NCBI RefSeq assembly: GCF_900114975.1
Contig: NZ_FOUU01000015.1
Coordinates: forward strand, 1-39,346
Direction of reading: 5' to 3'
DNA: 39,346 bases
Origin: Thermodesulforhabdus norvegica
Lineage (GTDB): Bacteria; Desulfobacterota; Syntrophobacteria; Syntrophobacterales; Thermodesulforhabdaceae
Shown here: piece after piece, positions 1 to 7,605 of the stretch
Layout: each line of letters starts with the position of its first letter
Numbering within the stretch: the stretch's first letter is position 1
Translations under genes and position numbers: made by a program
The notes under the pieces: generated by a model
Seen by the model: the letters and a program-made list of their open reading frames with translations, nothing else
The model's database searches: none
What the model was told of the DNA's origin: nothing

Positions 1-366
1 GTTTATGTAAACTACGTAGAGATCATCCGTTCTGGGTTTGCCCTCAAGAACGATTGCCGCATAACCCAGCCGGGCCAGTACCTGAGCAGGCTGACCTCCC
101 GCATTGGCTTCCTTGATTGTGCCCGTAAGAGGACTCTTGCAACCCACCGAGATCCTTCCCGTCATGGCTCCCGTGGTTCCACTAAGAAGCCCGGGGGCTA
201 TGACAAGCTTGTTTTCACCGCTCAAAGGATGACAGTCAGGCGGAACCTCCAGGGAAACAATCGCAGAAGTCAGCCCACGGCCACCAAAACCCTCATACTC
301 CCCAAGACCGCTCTCCACAACCCTGGGTCCACCTTCCGCCCCCATGTCTATCCGTAAAATCTTCAT
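1..366 (-). CDS. Aldehyde ferredoxin oxidoreductase, N-terminal part (cut by window edge)
   Basis: The 122 visible residues form the N-terminal domain of the tungsten aldehyde:ferredoxin oxidoreductase (AOR) family, which oxidises aldehydes to acids and reduces ferredoxin in the cytoplasm. Family landmarks are the early GGRGLT, then LVIAPGLLSGTTG and GCKSPLTGTIKEANAGG, which belong to the domain holding the tungstopterin. The ATG at 364-366 is preceded by a GAGGGAG ribosome site. The rest of the protein, including the Fe-S cysteines, lies outside the window. The gene starts 40 bp after the stop of Fe-ADH 1 on the same strand, so the two are probably cotranscribed; the dehydrogenase would make the aldehyde that this enzyme oxidises. 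The substrate and the AOR subtype cannot be told from this fragment. Confidence 0.88.
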   Translation of the reverse strand, partial: MKILRIDMGAEGGPRVVESGLGEYEGFGGRGLTSAIVSLEVPPDCHPLSGENKLVIAPGLLSGTTGAMTGRISVGCKSPLTGTIKEANAGGQPAQVLARLGYAAIVLEGKPRTDDLYVVYIN

Positions 367-406
367 GGCCTATTCTCCCTCATTGTGCCAAAGACGTTCA
401 TTAGAA

Positions 407-1573
407 TCAGAGTGCATTCTCGTAAATCATTATGATGTCTTCCAGCGTCGCTCGGCGTGGATTGGTCAGTCCGCAGGCGTCTTTCATGGCATTTTGAGCC
501 ATTGTAGGAATGTCTTCCTTCTTAACGCCGAGTTCTTTAAGCCCACCGGGGATACCCACGTCACGGGAAAGCTTTTCAATGGCCTGAAGGGCTTTTTCGG
601 CAGCATCTCTTGGTGAAAGACCTTCTACATTTTCACCCATGGCAACTGCTATGTCGGCGAACCGATCCAGTTTGGCAATGAGGTTGAATCTCTCCACGTG
701 AGGAAGGAGAATAGCGTTACAGACTCCATGGGGAAGGTCGTAAAAGCCTCCCAATTGGTGAGCCATGGCGTGTACATATCCCAGGCTGGCGTTGTTGAAG
801 GCCATACCCGCAAGGTATTCGGCATAGGCCATCTTGTCCCGGGCTTCTATGTCGGAACCGTTTGCGACGGCACTCCTAAGGTATTTGGAGATCAGTCGGA
901 TTGCTTGAAGGGCGCAAGCATCGGTTACGGGAGTTGCCAGAGTAGACACATAGGCTTCTACTGCATGGGTAAGTGCGTCCATTCCGGTTGCGGCCGTCAA
1001 TGCGGGAGGCATCCCCATCATTAGAAGTGGATCGTTTATGGCTACATTTGGTGTCACTCGCCAGTCAACTATTGCCATCTTAACCTTCGTGTCGGTATTG
1101 GTGATTATGCAGAATCGGGTCATTTCGCTTGCCGTTCCCGCCGTGGTGTTTATGGCTATGAAAGGAGGCATTGGTTTTGTGGCTTTGTCGATTCCCTCAT
1201 AGTTGCGGATATTTCCTCCGTTCGTTGCAAGAATACCGATACCTTTCGCGCAGTCGTGTGAACTTCCTCCTCCCAGTGATATGATCATGTCGCAACCGTT
1301 GTCTTTAAAAACCTTTAATCCGTCGTGTACGTTTTTATCCGTGGGATTGGGAACCGTCTCATCAAAAACCACAACGTCTATCCCTGTGTCTTCTTTAATG
1401 AGAGACCTTATCTGGTCGGTTAGGCCTGCCTTAGTGAGTCCCTTATCGGTCACCAGAAGGGGCTTCTTACCGCCGAGCACCTTGATCTGGCGACCGACTT
1501 CCTTGTGAGCCCCAATTCCCATAAGTGTGACTGTGGGAATGTAAAAACCGTAAACTTGCTCTTTAACTGCCAT
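407..1573 (-). CDS. Iron-containing (group III) alcohol dehydrogenase 1
   Basis: This 388-residue protein is an NAD(P)-linked Fe-dependent alcohol dehydrogenase of the DhaT/methanol dehydrogenase/AdhB type, of normal length. The nucleotide-binding GGGSS lies at about residues 101-105. The four metal ligands of the family fall at D199, H203, H268 and H282, with the spacing seen in E. coli FucO. The ATG at 1571-1573 is preceded by an AGGAGG-type ribosome site. It lies downstream of the response regulator across a 253-bp gap that carries a sigma-54-like promoter and paired inverted repeats, and upstream of the aldehyde ferredoxin oxidoreductase. It likely interconverts a short-chain alcohol and aldehyde; the true substrate is unknown. 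It differs clearly in sequence from Fe-ADH 2 at 4395-5537, so the two are not a recent duplication. Confidence 0.93.
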   Translation of the reverse strand: MAVKEQVYGFYIPTVTLMGIGAHKEVGRQIKVLGGKKPLLVTDKGLTKAGLTDQIRSLIKEDTGIDVVVFDETVPNPTDKNVHDGLKVFKDNGCDMIISLGGGSSHDCAKGIGILATNGGNIRNYEGIDKATKPMPPFIAINTTAGTASEMTRFCIITNTDTKVKMAIVDWRVTPNVAINDPLLMMGMPPALTAATGMDALTHAVEAYVSTLATPVTDACALQAIRLISKYLRSAVANGSDIEARDKMAYAEYLAGMAFNNASLGYVHAMAHQLGGFYDLPHGVCNAILLPHVERFNLIAKLDRFADIAVAMGENVEGLSPRDAAEKALQAIEKLSRDVGIPGGLKELGVKKEDIPTMAQNAMKDACGLTNPRRATLEDIIMIYENAL

Positions 1574-1643
1574 GGTTCAACCTCCTGCCTTGTTGTTGGG
1601 GTTAGTGTTCTTTGAAATGACCGGGTTGCCTCATATAGGGATA

Positions 1644-1657
1644 CCAAAAACCGTGCC
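1644..1657 (-). promoter_or_regulatory. Candidate sigma-54 (-24/-12) promoter of Fe-ADH 1
   Basis: On the minus strand the sequence reads GGCACGGTTTTTGG, against the consensus GGCACG-N4-TTGC. The -24 element is perfect. The -12 element is GG instead of GC, a change at an important base. Transcription would start near 1632, leaving a leader of about 60 nt before Fe-ADH 1. The neighbouring NtrC-family activator gene and the paired repeats upstream make the assignment more likely than the match alone. Confidence 0.4.
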
Positions 1658-1723
1658 GTTAGGGTTTTTGTAGGCGGTGCTTGTGGATTGGCCGTTTTGT
1701 CAACGACCTTGGGGGAAGGTTAG

Positions 1724-1742
1724 TGTGTAAGATTGACCCACA
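1724..1742. promoter_or_regulatory. Inverted repeat TGTG-N11-CACA, candidate activator site (proximal)
   Basis: The 19-bp element has TGTG and CACA arms separated by 11 bp. A second copy with the same spacing lies 66 bp further upstream, and the two agree at 12 of 19 positions. It is about 70-85 bp upstream of the sigma-54-like promoter, a usual distance for an NtrC-type enhancer site. Binding by the regulator encoded next door is inference. Confidence 0.4.
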
Positions 1743-1789
1743 GGAGGTTATCGGGTTTTTTGAACGCTTATTCTAACTTTGAAGATAAC

Positions 1790-1808
1790 TGTGGTAAAAA
1801 GTCACACA
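1790..1808. promoter_or_regulatory. Inverted repeat TGTG-N11-CACA, candidate activator site (distal)
   Basis: This is the second copy of the element at 1724-1742, with the same arms and the same 11-bp spacer. It lies between the response regulator stop codon and the proximal copy. The 66-bp offset is about six helical turns, which would place both copies on the same face of the DNA. Confidence 0.4.
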
Positions 1809-1826
1809 ATATTTAAAGGCGAGGCT

Positions 1827-3194
1827 TCAGGAAACAGTTGTTATTGAGCCTTCCCGTTTCAGAAGGCCGTAAGTTTTCATCTTCCGATAGAGAGTCTTGC
1901 GGCTTATTCCAAGACTTTGCGCAGCCTTTCGTTTGTTTCCCCGATGTATGGATAGGGCTTTTTGGATCAGGTATTTCTCCATTTCTGAAAGTTTCAGAGA
2001 AGACATCGGAAGGTGGGATGCAGGTTGCCCGGATGTTATTTCCATTGGGAGAGTTTTGGGGGTTAAAAGCTCGTTTTCAGCAAGGATTATTGCCCGTTCG
2101 ATGACGTTTCGGAGTTCTCTTACGTTGCCGGGCCAATTGTAGTTTATGAGGTATCCCAGCACGTCGTCCGTTATCCTGTATCTCGTACCGGGAGGGCTCA
2201 ACCTGGTAAGGAAGTGTTCCACAAGAAGGGGTATGTCTTCTCGTCTTTCTCTAAGGGGCGGGATGTGAATGTGAAAGACGTTTATCCTGTAGTAAAGAGC
2301 CTCGTGAAACCTTCCGGCTTCTACTTCCTTTTTGAGGTCTCGATGAGTAGCAAAAATCAGGCGGACGTCTGCTCGACGTTCGTGGGGATCTCCAACCCTT
2401 CGGTAGCATCTATTTTCTAAGAATCTCAGGAGCGCCGCCTGGACATCTTCGGGTAATTCTCCTATCTCGTCGAGAAATAGGGTCCCGCGATCGGCTATTC
2501 CTAAAAGACCTTCCCGGGTCTGGTCAGCCCCCGTGAAGGCTCCTTTTACGTGGCCGAAAAGCTCACTTCTTATGAGGTCCTTCTGTATCTCCCCACAGTT
2601 TTTAACAATGAGAGGTTTTTCGGATCTTTTACTAAGGGCGTGGATGGTTCTTGCCACAACATCTTTCCCCGTCCCTGATTCTCCGGTTATCAGAACTGGA
2701 ACGTCCCAGGTTGCAACTTTGCGGATCATTTCCATGACCTGCTGGATACCGCGAGAAGTCCCCACAAGCCTGGGGATCGGTGCTTCGACCAGGGCACGGG
2801 AAAGAATTCTGTTTTCACGTTTGAGACTTACACGTTCGTATGCCTTTTCCACAATAAGCTCCAGATGCTCAAGCTGAAAAGGCTTGGTTATGTAGTCGTA
2901 GGCCCCTACCTTCATGGCGGCTATTGCACTTTCTATTGTTCCATAGCCCGTTATGATTACTACCTCCACATCCGGTAGAGTTTCTCGAAAGCGCACCAGG
3001 AGGTCCATCCCGTCGGCGTCCGGCAGCCGTATGTCCAGAATAATAACGTCGAAATCCTGTTGTTCTATCAGACTCAAGGCCTCGGATGCACTGGACGCCG
3101 TAGTGATTAACCGTCGCTCACTGACCAATTCTCTTTCTGCAAGCTTTCTTATGGATGGTTCGTCGTCTATAACCAGCACTCTAATCCTGTCCAT
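1827..3194 (-). CDS. Sigma-54-dependent response regulator, NtrC family
   Basis: This 455-residue protein has three domains: receiver (about 1-120), AAA+ sigma-54 activator (about 140-375) and a C-terminal Fis-type helix-turn-helix. The receiver shows the acidic pair D10/D11, phosphoacceptor D54 and K104. The AAA+ domain shows Walker A GESGTGKD (171-178), the sigma-54 contact loop GAFTGA (218-223) and Walker B FLDEIGELP. The reading frame stays open upstream to a TTG at 3227, but the ATG at 3192-3194 is preferred because the receiver begins at once after it and it lies 7 bp after the kinase stop. It is the likely partner of the kinase just upstream. Its probable target is the Fe-ADH 1/AOR promoter region directly downstream, which has sigma-54-like features. 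Confidence 0.95.
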   Translation of the reverse strand: MDRIRVLVIDDEPSIRKLAERELVSERRLITTASSASEALSLIEQQDFDVIILDIRLPDADGMDLLVRFRETLPDVEVVIITGYGTIESAIAAMKVGAYDYITKPFQLEHLELIVEKAYERVSLKRENRILSRALVEAPIPRLVGTSRGIQQVMEMIRKVATWDVPVLITGESGTGKDVVARTIHALSKRSEKPLIVKNCGEIQKDLIRSELFGHVKGAFTGADQTREGLLGIADRGTLFLDEIGELPEDVQAALLRFLENRCYRRVGDPHERRADVRLIFATHRDLKKEVEAGRFHEALYYRINVFHIHIPPLRERREDIPLLVEHFLTRLSPPGTRYRITDDVLGYLINYNWPGNVRELRNVIERAIILAENELLTPKTLPMEITSGQPASHLPMSSLKLSEMEKYLIQKALSIHRGNKRKAAQSLGISRKTLYRKMKTYGLLKREGSITTVS

Positions 3195-3201
3195 TGCCCC
3201 A

Positions 3202-4395
3202 CTACCGTTTGCTCTCCGGAAAGACAACGATAAATTTTGAGCCCCTACCCTCCTGACTGTGAACTTTTATGTAAGCCCCGTGGTTTTGTGCGATGTTATA
3301 GCATATGGCAAGCCCCATGCCTGTTCCCTGACCAACAGGTTTTGTTGTAAAGAAAGGATCGAATATTCGGGACATATGCTCATCCGGTATTCCACAACCG
3401 TCATCATCTACTTCCAGTTCCACACTATCGGTTCTGCAGATTCGAGTGGAAATCTTTATATGTCCTCCGTCAGAAGTGGCATCAATAGCATTTAGAACCA
3501 GGTTTAGAATGAGTTGCTTTAGTTGTTGGGGGTTGCCCTTAATAAATGTTGGGTGCGGATCCAGATTCAGTGTGAGGCGCCTTTTCTTATTTCCCGCCAG
3601 GCGATGTTTCAAGAGTTTCAGTGATTCCTGGACGAGCTCGTTAAGGTTCACAAGCGTAAACGTTGTTGGAGATTCTCTGCTGTAGGTAAGCAGGCTCTGG
3701 ATGATGTCCTGGCATCGTCGGCATTCTTCCAGAATGATATTCAATGTCAGCTCTACATCCTCAGCAAAATCCACGGGTATCTTGTGGCGATTATTCTGAA
3801 GCCTGCGCTTAAGGGCCTGCGAAAAACCGTAAATGCCCGTAAGGGGGTTGTTGATTTCGTGAGCCACCCCTGAAGCAAGAAGACCGATTGTCGCCATCTT
3901 TTCGGCTTCATAGCATTTGCGACGGTATTCCCTCTCAACTGTTACGTCCCTTTTCAGGAGCAGAATATGACAGGGCTTTCCCGAACCGTCTTTGATGGGC
4001 GATGCGGTTATCTCAAGGTGCTTCGGACCGTCAAGAGTCTCTATGAGATCCTCCTGTCTTTGAACGCTGTTGTTATGAAGAGCCTTTGTTGCCGGGCATA
4101 AATTGCAGGGTTCTCTCCTTTTTCTCAGCGCCTCGAAGCAGTATCTGCCTATGGGAAAGGGGTGATCAAAAACCTTGAAGTAAACATTGTTTGCCGAAAC
4201 TATGCGGTAGTTAAGATCCAGGACCAGCATGACATCTGTTATGGCGTCGAGAATGGCCTGAATCTGTTGTTTCTTCCTGGCAAGCTCTTCCGCATATGTT
4301 CGTAGTTGAGTAATCCTTTCCTGGGCCTCTCTGAAAAACCCCAATTTTGAGTATTCAATGCCTATGATGTCTTGCAGGGTAGGGACGGGCTTCAC
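3202..4395 (-). CDS. PAS-domain sensor histidine kinase
   Basis: The protein has about 397 residues: a short coiled N-terminus, a PAS domain (about 45-150), a dimerisation domain with the H box GVAHEINNP (H179) and an ATPase domain with N box NLVLNAIDA and glycine motifs DDGCGIP and GTGMGLAI. No membrane segment or signal peptide is visible, so it probably senses a cytoplasmic signal. The PAS domain holds a C-x10-C-x2-C cluster (C86, C97, C100), discussed as a finding. I chose the GTG at 4393-4395 because it overlaps the Fe-ADH 2 stop by one base (TAGTG) and has a strong GAGGAGG site 7 bp upstream; longer starts (ATG 4434, TTG 4464) would overlap the upstream gene more. It is translationally coupled to Fe-ADH 2 and pairs with the downstream regulator. 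Confidence 0.93.
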   Translation of the reverse strand: MKPVPTLQDIIGIEYSKLGFFREAQERITQLRTYAEELARKKQQIQAILDAITDVMLVLDLNYRIVSANNVYFKVFDHPFPIGRYCFEALRKRREPCNLCPATKALHNNSVQRQEDLIETLDGPKHLEITASPIKDGSGKPCHILLLKRDVTVEREYRRKCYEAEKMATIGLLASGVAHEINNPLTGIYGFSQALKRRLQNNRHKIPVDFAEDVELTLNIILEECRRCQDIIQSLLTYSRESPTTFTLVNLNELVQESLKLLKHRLAGNKKRRLTLNLDPHPTFIKGNPQQLKQLILNLVLNAIDATSDGGHIKISTRICRTDSVELEVDDDGCGIPDEHMSRIFDPFFTTKPVGQGTGMGLAICYNIAQNHGAYIKVHSQEGRGSKFIVVFPESKR

Positions 4396-5537
4396 TACCA
4401 GGCCTCCTCGCAAATTTTTACCAGATCCTTCCATGTTACCGGCCGGGGATTCGTGACCACGCAAACGTCTTGAATTGCCATCCTGCAGAGCAGTTCAATG
4501 TTGTGATCGTCGGGCAGTATATCCCTGAGTCTTACCTTCATGTTAAGAGACAGGAACATTTCCCGAAGCGTTTCGATTCCTTCAATGGCCGTAGATTTCT
4601 TGCTTCGTCTCCGACGGCCTGAAATGATCCGTCCTATCTGGGCCATCTTGTCGAGGCATGCTTCCATGTTGAATCTCATAACGGGCGGCAGTAGCACCGG
4701 ATGCACATGGCCGTGCAGAACGTCGTACATGCCGCCTATGGCATGGGACAGGGCGTGCACGGCTCCGAGCCCAGCATTGCTGAAAGCCATTGCGGCAGCC
4801 GTGCTGGCAGTGCTCAGGGCTTCCAGTGTGTCGAGTTCCAGGCTCACGGCCGCCGTGGGTAAATATTTGGCCACAAGTTCAATGGCTTTGAGTGACTGCA
4901 TCTCCGTAAAGGGCGAGGCTATGACGGAAACGAAAGATTCTATTGCATGAGAAAGGGCGTCAATGGCAGAGGAGAGCACTAGTTCTCTCGGTTTGGTTTG
5001 CAAAAAGAGAGGGTCTATTATGGAGATGTTGGGGACAAGAGTCCGGCTGATGATCGACATTTTTACGCGTCTTCGCGTGTCGGTAATAATGGCAAACTGG
5101 GAGATATCCGAACCACTTCCGGCGGTTGTGGGTAGAAATACCATCGGAGGTAAAGGCCGATGAATCCTGTTCGCACCTTCGTAATCATGGATACTTCCCC
5201 CGTTACTTGCTACAATGGCAATCCCCTTTGCTGCATCCATAGGGCTACCGCCACCAAGAGCGATGACCACGTCAGCCCGCTCGCTAAGGTATAGCCGGGC
5301 TCCCCTTTCTATCTGGTAATCCCTGGGGTTTGACACGACATCTCCAAAATAGACCCATTCCAGTTGATGTGCCTCCAGGATGTTGATCAACTCATCAACC
5401 CATCCCACCTTTTCGAGCCCCGGATCGCTCACCAAAAACACCTTCTCGGCACCAAGCCTTCTGGCGCACAGGGCCGTGTACTTCATGCTACCCCGCCCGA
5501 ATATGATCTCTGGAATCGCAAATTTTACAACGTCCAT
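4395..5537 (-). CDS. Iron-containing (group III) alcohol dehydrogenase 2
   Basis: This is a second Fe-dependent alcohol dehydrogenase of 380 residues, with GGGSPMDAAKG at about 95-105 and metal ligands D193, H197, H261 and H275 in the family spacing. The ATG at 5535-5537 starts the conserved fold directly (FAIPEIIFGRGS). It heads the run Fe-ADH 2, kinase, regulator, so regulator and enzyme genes are made from one transcript. Its 5' side borders the 815-bp gene-free stretch. The substrate is unknown. Having a structural gene in front of its putative control genes suggests that the kinase signal relates to alcohol or aldehyde levels, but that is inference. Confidence 0.93.
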   Translation of the reverse strand: MDVVKFAIPEIIFGRGSMKYTALCARRLGAEKVFLVSDPGLEKVGWVDELINILEAHQLEWVYFGDVVSNPRDYQIERGARLYLSERADVVIALGGGSPMDAAKGIAIVASNGGSIHDYEGANRIHRPLPPMVFLPTTAGSGSDISQFAIITDTRRRVKMSIISRTLVPNISIIDPLFLQTKPRELVLSSAIDALSHAIESFVSVIASPFTEMQSLKAIELVAKYLPTAAVSLELDTLEALSTASTAAAMAFSNAGLGAVHALSHAIGGMYDVLHGHVHPVLLPPVMRFNMEACLDKMAQIGRIISGRRRRSKKSTAIEGIETLREMFLSLNMKVRLRDILPDDHNIELLCRMAIQDVCVVTNPRPVTWKDLVKICEEAW

Positions 5538-5616
5538 TGATTTTCAAACCTCTGCCGGGGAAGTGACCAATTAACCTGTACGCATAATTGCAGGAAAATA
5601 TGTTATCAGACCGGGC

Positions 5617-5630
5617 GCATTTTTTGTACC
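5617..5630 (-). promoter_or_regulatory. Weak sigma-54-like -24/-12 pair upstream of Fe-ADH 2
   Basis: On the minus strand there is GG-N10-GC (GGTACAAAAAATGC), which keeps the core GG and GC dinucleotides at the right spacing but matches poorly elsewhere. It lies 80 bp before the Fe-ADH 2 start. No TGTG-N11-CACA repeat was seen above it, so this is only a weak candidate. Confidence 0.2.
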
Positions 5631-5968
5631 CCTGCGTGATCCCGGGGATTCTGCAACGAACATCATGGTGGGTTCGAGGAACGGAGGAATCGCGTATTCC
5701 CGAATAATTTGGGTTCTGCTATTTCTTAAAAGTTTCTGTCGTCTTACGCAGGGAGTTCCTCTGTGTGCTCTTCAGGCTCCGTAGCGGGGGTTTAAAATCC
5801 TTACTCGATTTCGCTGCACTGGAACGGTATGCTCAACCGCCCGTATGCTCCCGATCCGGCATTGATCGTTTAAACAGCTGTCCCATCGGCATCGAACTCT
5901 CGATAGTTTATGGCTTAATCGAAATTTTATACGCGGGCTCACGGCACAGTCCGGATTGGCGAAAATCA

Positions 5969-5984
5969 GCCCGTTTCTTCGGGC
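5969..5984. terminator. Small GC hairpin, possible terminator
   Basis: GCCCG and CGGGC flank a 6-nt loop, with an A-rich stretch on the left and a T-rich stretch on the right. It could act in either direction, but the stem is only 5 bp and the T-tract is interrupted. Confidence 0.2.
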
Positions 5985-6352
5985 CTTTGCTTTGAAGTTT
6001 CCGGAAACGGCTTCTTATGCCAAACAGGTCAGGTTACAAAATTGGATTACCTCTGATGACCGATTGCATTCCAAAAGACCTTTTTTAACTGCGGCTCCAG
6101 TGCTTCACGTGACCTTTATCTCCCGTCTCTGCCTCGATAGATGTTGTGGCAGGTAAGTTCGTAATAACCGCGTTGTGTCAGAATTCGCGCTCTTTCCTTT
6201 CGGCAGTAAGCTTACCCCATTTGAAAGCGTAAAAAGGGAGAAGTGCACAGGCCGTCGCCCTCGCTTCGTACCTCTGATTACGGGAAAATCAGGTCACCCT
6301 TTTTGTCTGGATGTGCCCGCTGATCCCGTCGAGCCCTGGACATCCGAAATTG

Positions 6353-7546
6353 TTATCTCAGAAGATTTTCCCAGATTACGGTATATCCCTGACCCCTTCC
6401 CACACAAAGAGTCGTTATGCCGTATCGGTATTCAGGATGTTCTTCAAAGATGCGTTGCAGGAATGCGATAAGCCGGGCTCCCGATGCGGCCAAAGGATGG
6501 CCGTAGGCAATGGCTCCTCCCCACATGTTAACTCTGGGATCATCGGCGGTAAGTCCCAGCCTGTCCAGGCAGTAGAGAACCTGAACCGCAAAGGCCTCGT
6601 TTATTTCGATGACATCTATATCGTCCATCTTGAGTCCGGCCTTTGCAAGAGCTTTCTGCGTTGCCGGGACGGGAGCCGTTCCCATAATACGGGGATCCAC
6701 TCCGGCGACGGCACAGGTTACAAAACGCATCTTTGGCGTAAGCCCCAGCTTCCTTGCCCTGGACTCGCTCATGATAAGAACCGCTGCAGCACCGTCCGTC
6801 AGAGGACAGGCATTTCCGGCCGTAACCCTCCCGTTTTCTCTAAAAGCAGGTTTCAGGGAGGCGAGTTTTTCAAGGGTTGTATCGGGGCGGGGAGTTTGAT
6901 CTTCCCGTATCAAAGCTTTTGTTCCATCGGGCAATTCAACCTCCACCGGAACCATCATATCCCTCATCTTTCCCGCCCTTATGGCTTTTGCCGCCTTTTG
7001 CTGGCTCATGAATGCGTACATGTCCGCCATCTCCCTGGTAAATTCGGGGAAGCGGTCGTGGATGTTTTCGGCGGTCTGGCCCATTACTAAAGCGGTCTCG
7101 TCACCCAGAGCTTCCGCAGCCCGGGGATGAAGGTCTCTCATAAACCCCATGGGAAGATGTCCCATGTGTTCAACCCCTCCGGCAATGATGCATTCTGCCA
7201 TGCCCGATGCAATCATCGCAGCCCCGAAACCCACCGCAGTTAAGCTGCTTGCGCACATCCTGTCTATGGAACACCCGGGGATACCCCAGCCTTTTTCCCC
7301 GTAAGCAAGAATTGGGACCATGCGTCCGAGGGTTCCGCCCTGTTCCCTGACCTGATTGGTCACCCCCCATATGCTGTCGTCGATCGTGGAAAGATCAAGG
7401 GAAGGATTTCTTTCAAGAAGGGCCTTAAAAACCGCAACGGCCAGATCTTCTGCTCTCGTTTTCCAGAAAATCCCCTTTTCACCGGCACGCCCGAAAGGCG
7501 TCCTGATGGAATCCACCACTACAACTTCTTCCAGCATTCTCGACAT
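6353..7546 (-). CDS. Thiolase (acetyl-CoA acyltransferase) 1
   Basis: This 397-residue thiolase cleaves 3-ketoacyl-CoA with CoA to give acetyl-CoA, or runs in reverse. The catalytic residues are visible: nucleophilic C98 in IDRMCASS, H350 in AYGHPLAASG and C381 in TLCVGRGQG. The ATG at 7544-7546 follows a strong GGGAGGGGGAT site. It is the last gene of the minus-strand run that starts at the enoyl-CoA hydratase, 59 bp after the upstream acyl-CoA ligase. It is clearly divergent from the second thiolase of the same run (13876-15120), so the two may serve different chain lengths or substrates. Confidence 0.94.
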   Translation of the reverse strand: MSRMLEEVVVVDSIRTPFGRAGEKGIFWKTRAEDLAVAVFKALLERNPSLDLSTIDDSIWGVTNQVREQGGTLGRMVPILAYGEKGWGIPGCSIDRMCASSLTAVGFGAAMIASGMAECIIAGGVEHMGHLPMGFMRDLHPRAAEALGDETALVMGQTAENIHDRFPEFTREMADMYAFMSQQKAAKAIRAGKMRDMMVPVEVELPDGTKALIREDQTPRPDTTLEKLASLKPAFRENGRVTAGNACPLTDGAAAVLIMSESRARKLGLTPKMRFVTCAVAGVDPRIMGTAPVPATQKALAKAGLKMDDIDVIEINEAFAVQVLYCLDRLGLTADDPRVNMWGGAIAYGHPLAASGARLIAFLQRIFEEHPEYRYGITTLCVGRGQGYTVIWENLLR

Positions 7547-7605
7547 ATCCCCCTCCCGTTTTCCAGAGCCGTTAAGGCCTCTTTAGCCGGACCAGAACCG
7601 GTAAG

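Larger units (their letters stand above)
5538..6352. other. Gene-free region of 815 bp
   Basis: The region separates the end of thiolase 1 from the start of Fe-ADH 2, both on the minus strand. It should hold the terminator of the fatty-acid operon and the promoter of the Fe-ADH 2/kinase/regulator operon. Short open frames exist on the plus strand (5765-5995, 5956-6156) but resemble no family I know and have poor start sites. I see no tRNA, riboswitch or transposon ends. Two small structures are listed separately. Confidence 0.6.

Noticed and set aside
5997-6008. 12-bp perfect palindrome GTTTCCGGAAAC in the gene-free region
   Set aside because: Palindromes of this size are expected several times by chance in a window this long, and it is not tied to a promoter or repeated.
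6311-7090. Plus-strand frame of 259 codons
   Set aside because: It lies opposite the thiolase 1 gene, whose catalytic motifs are intact on the other strand.
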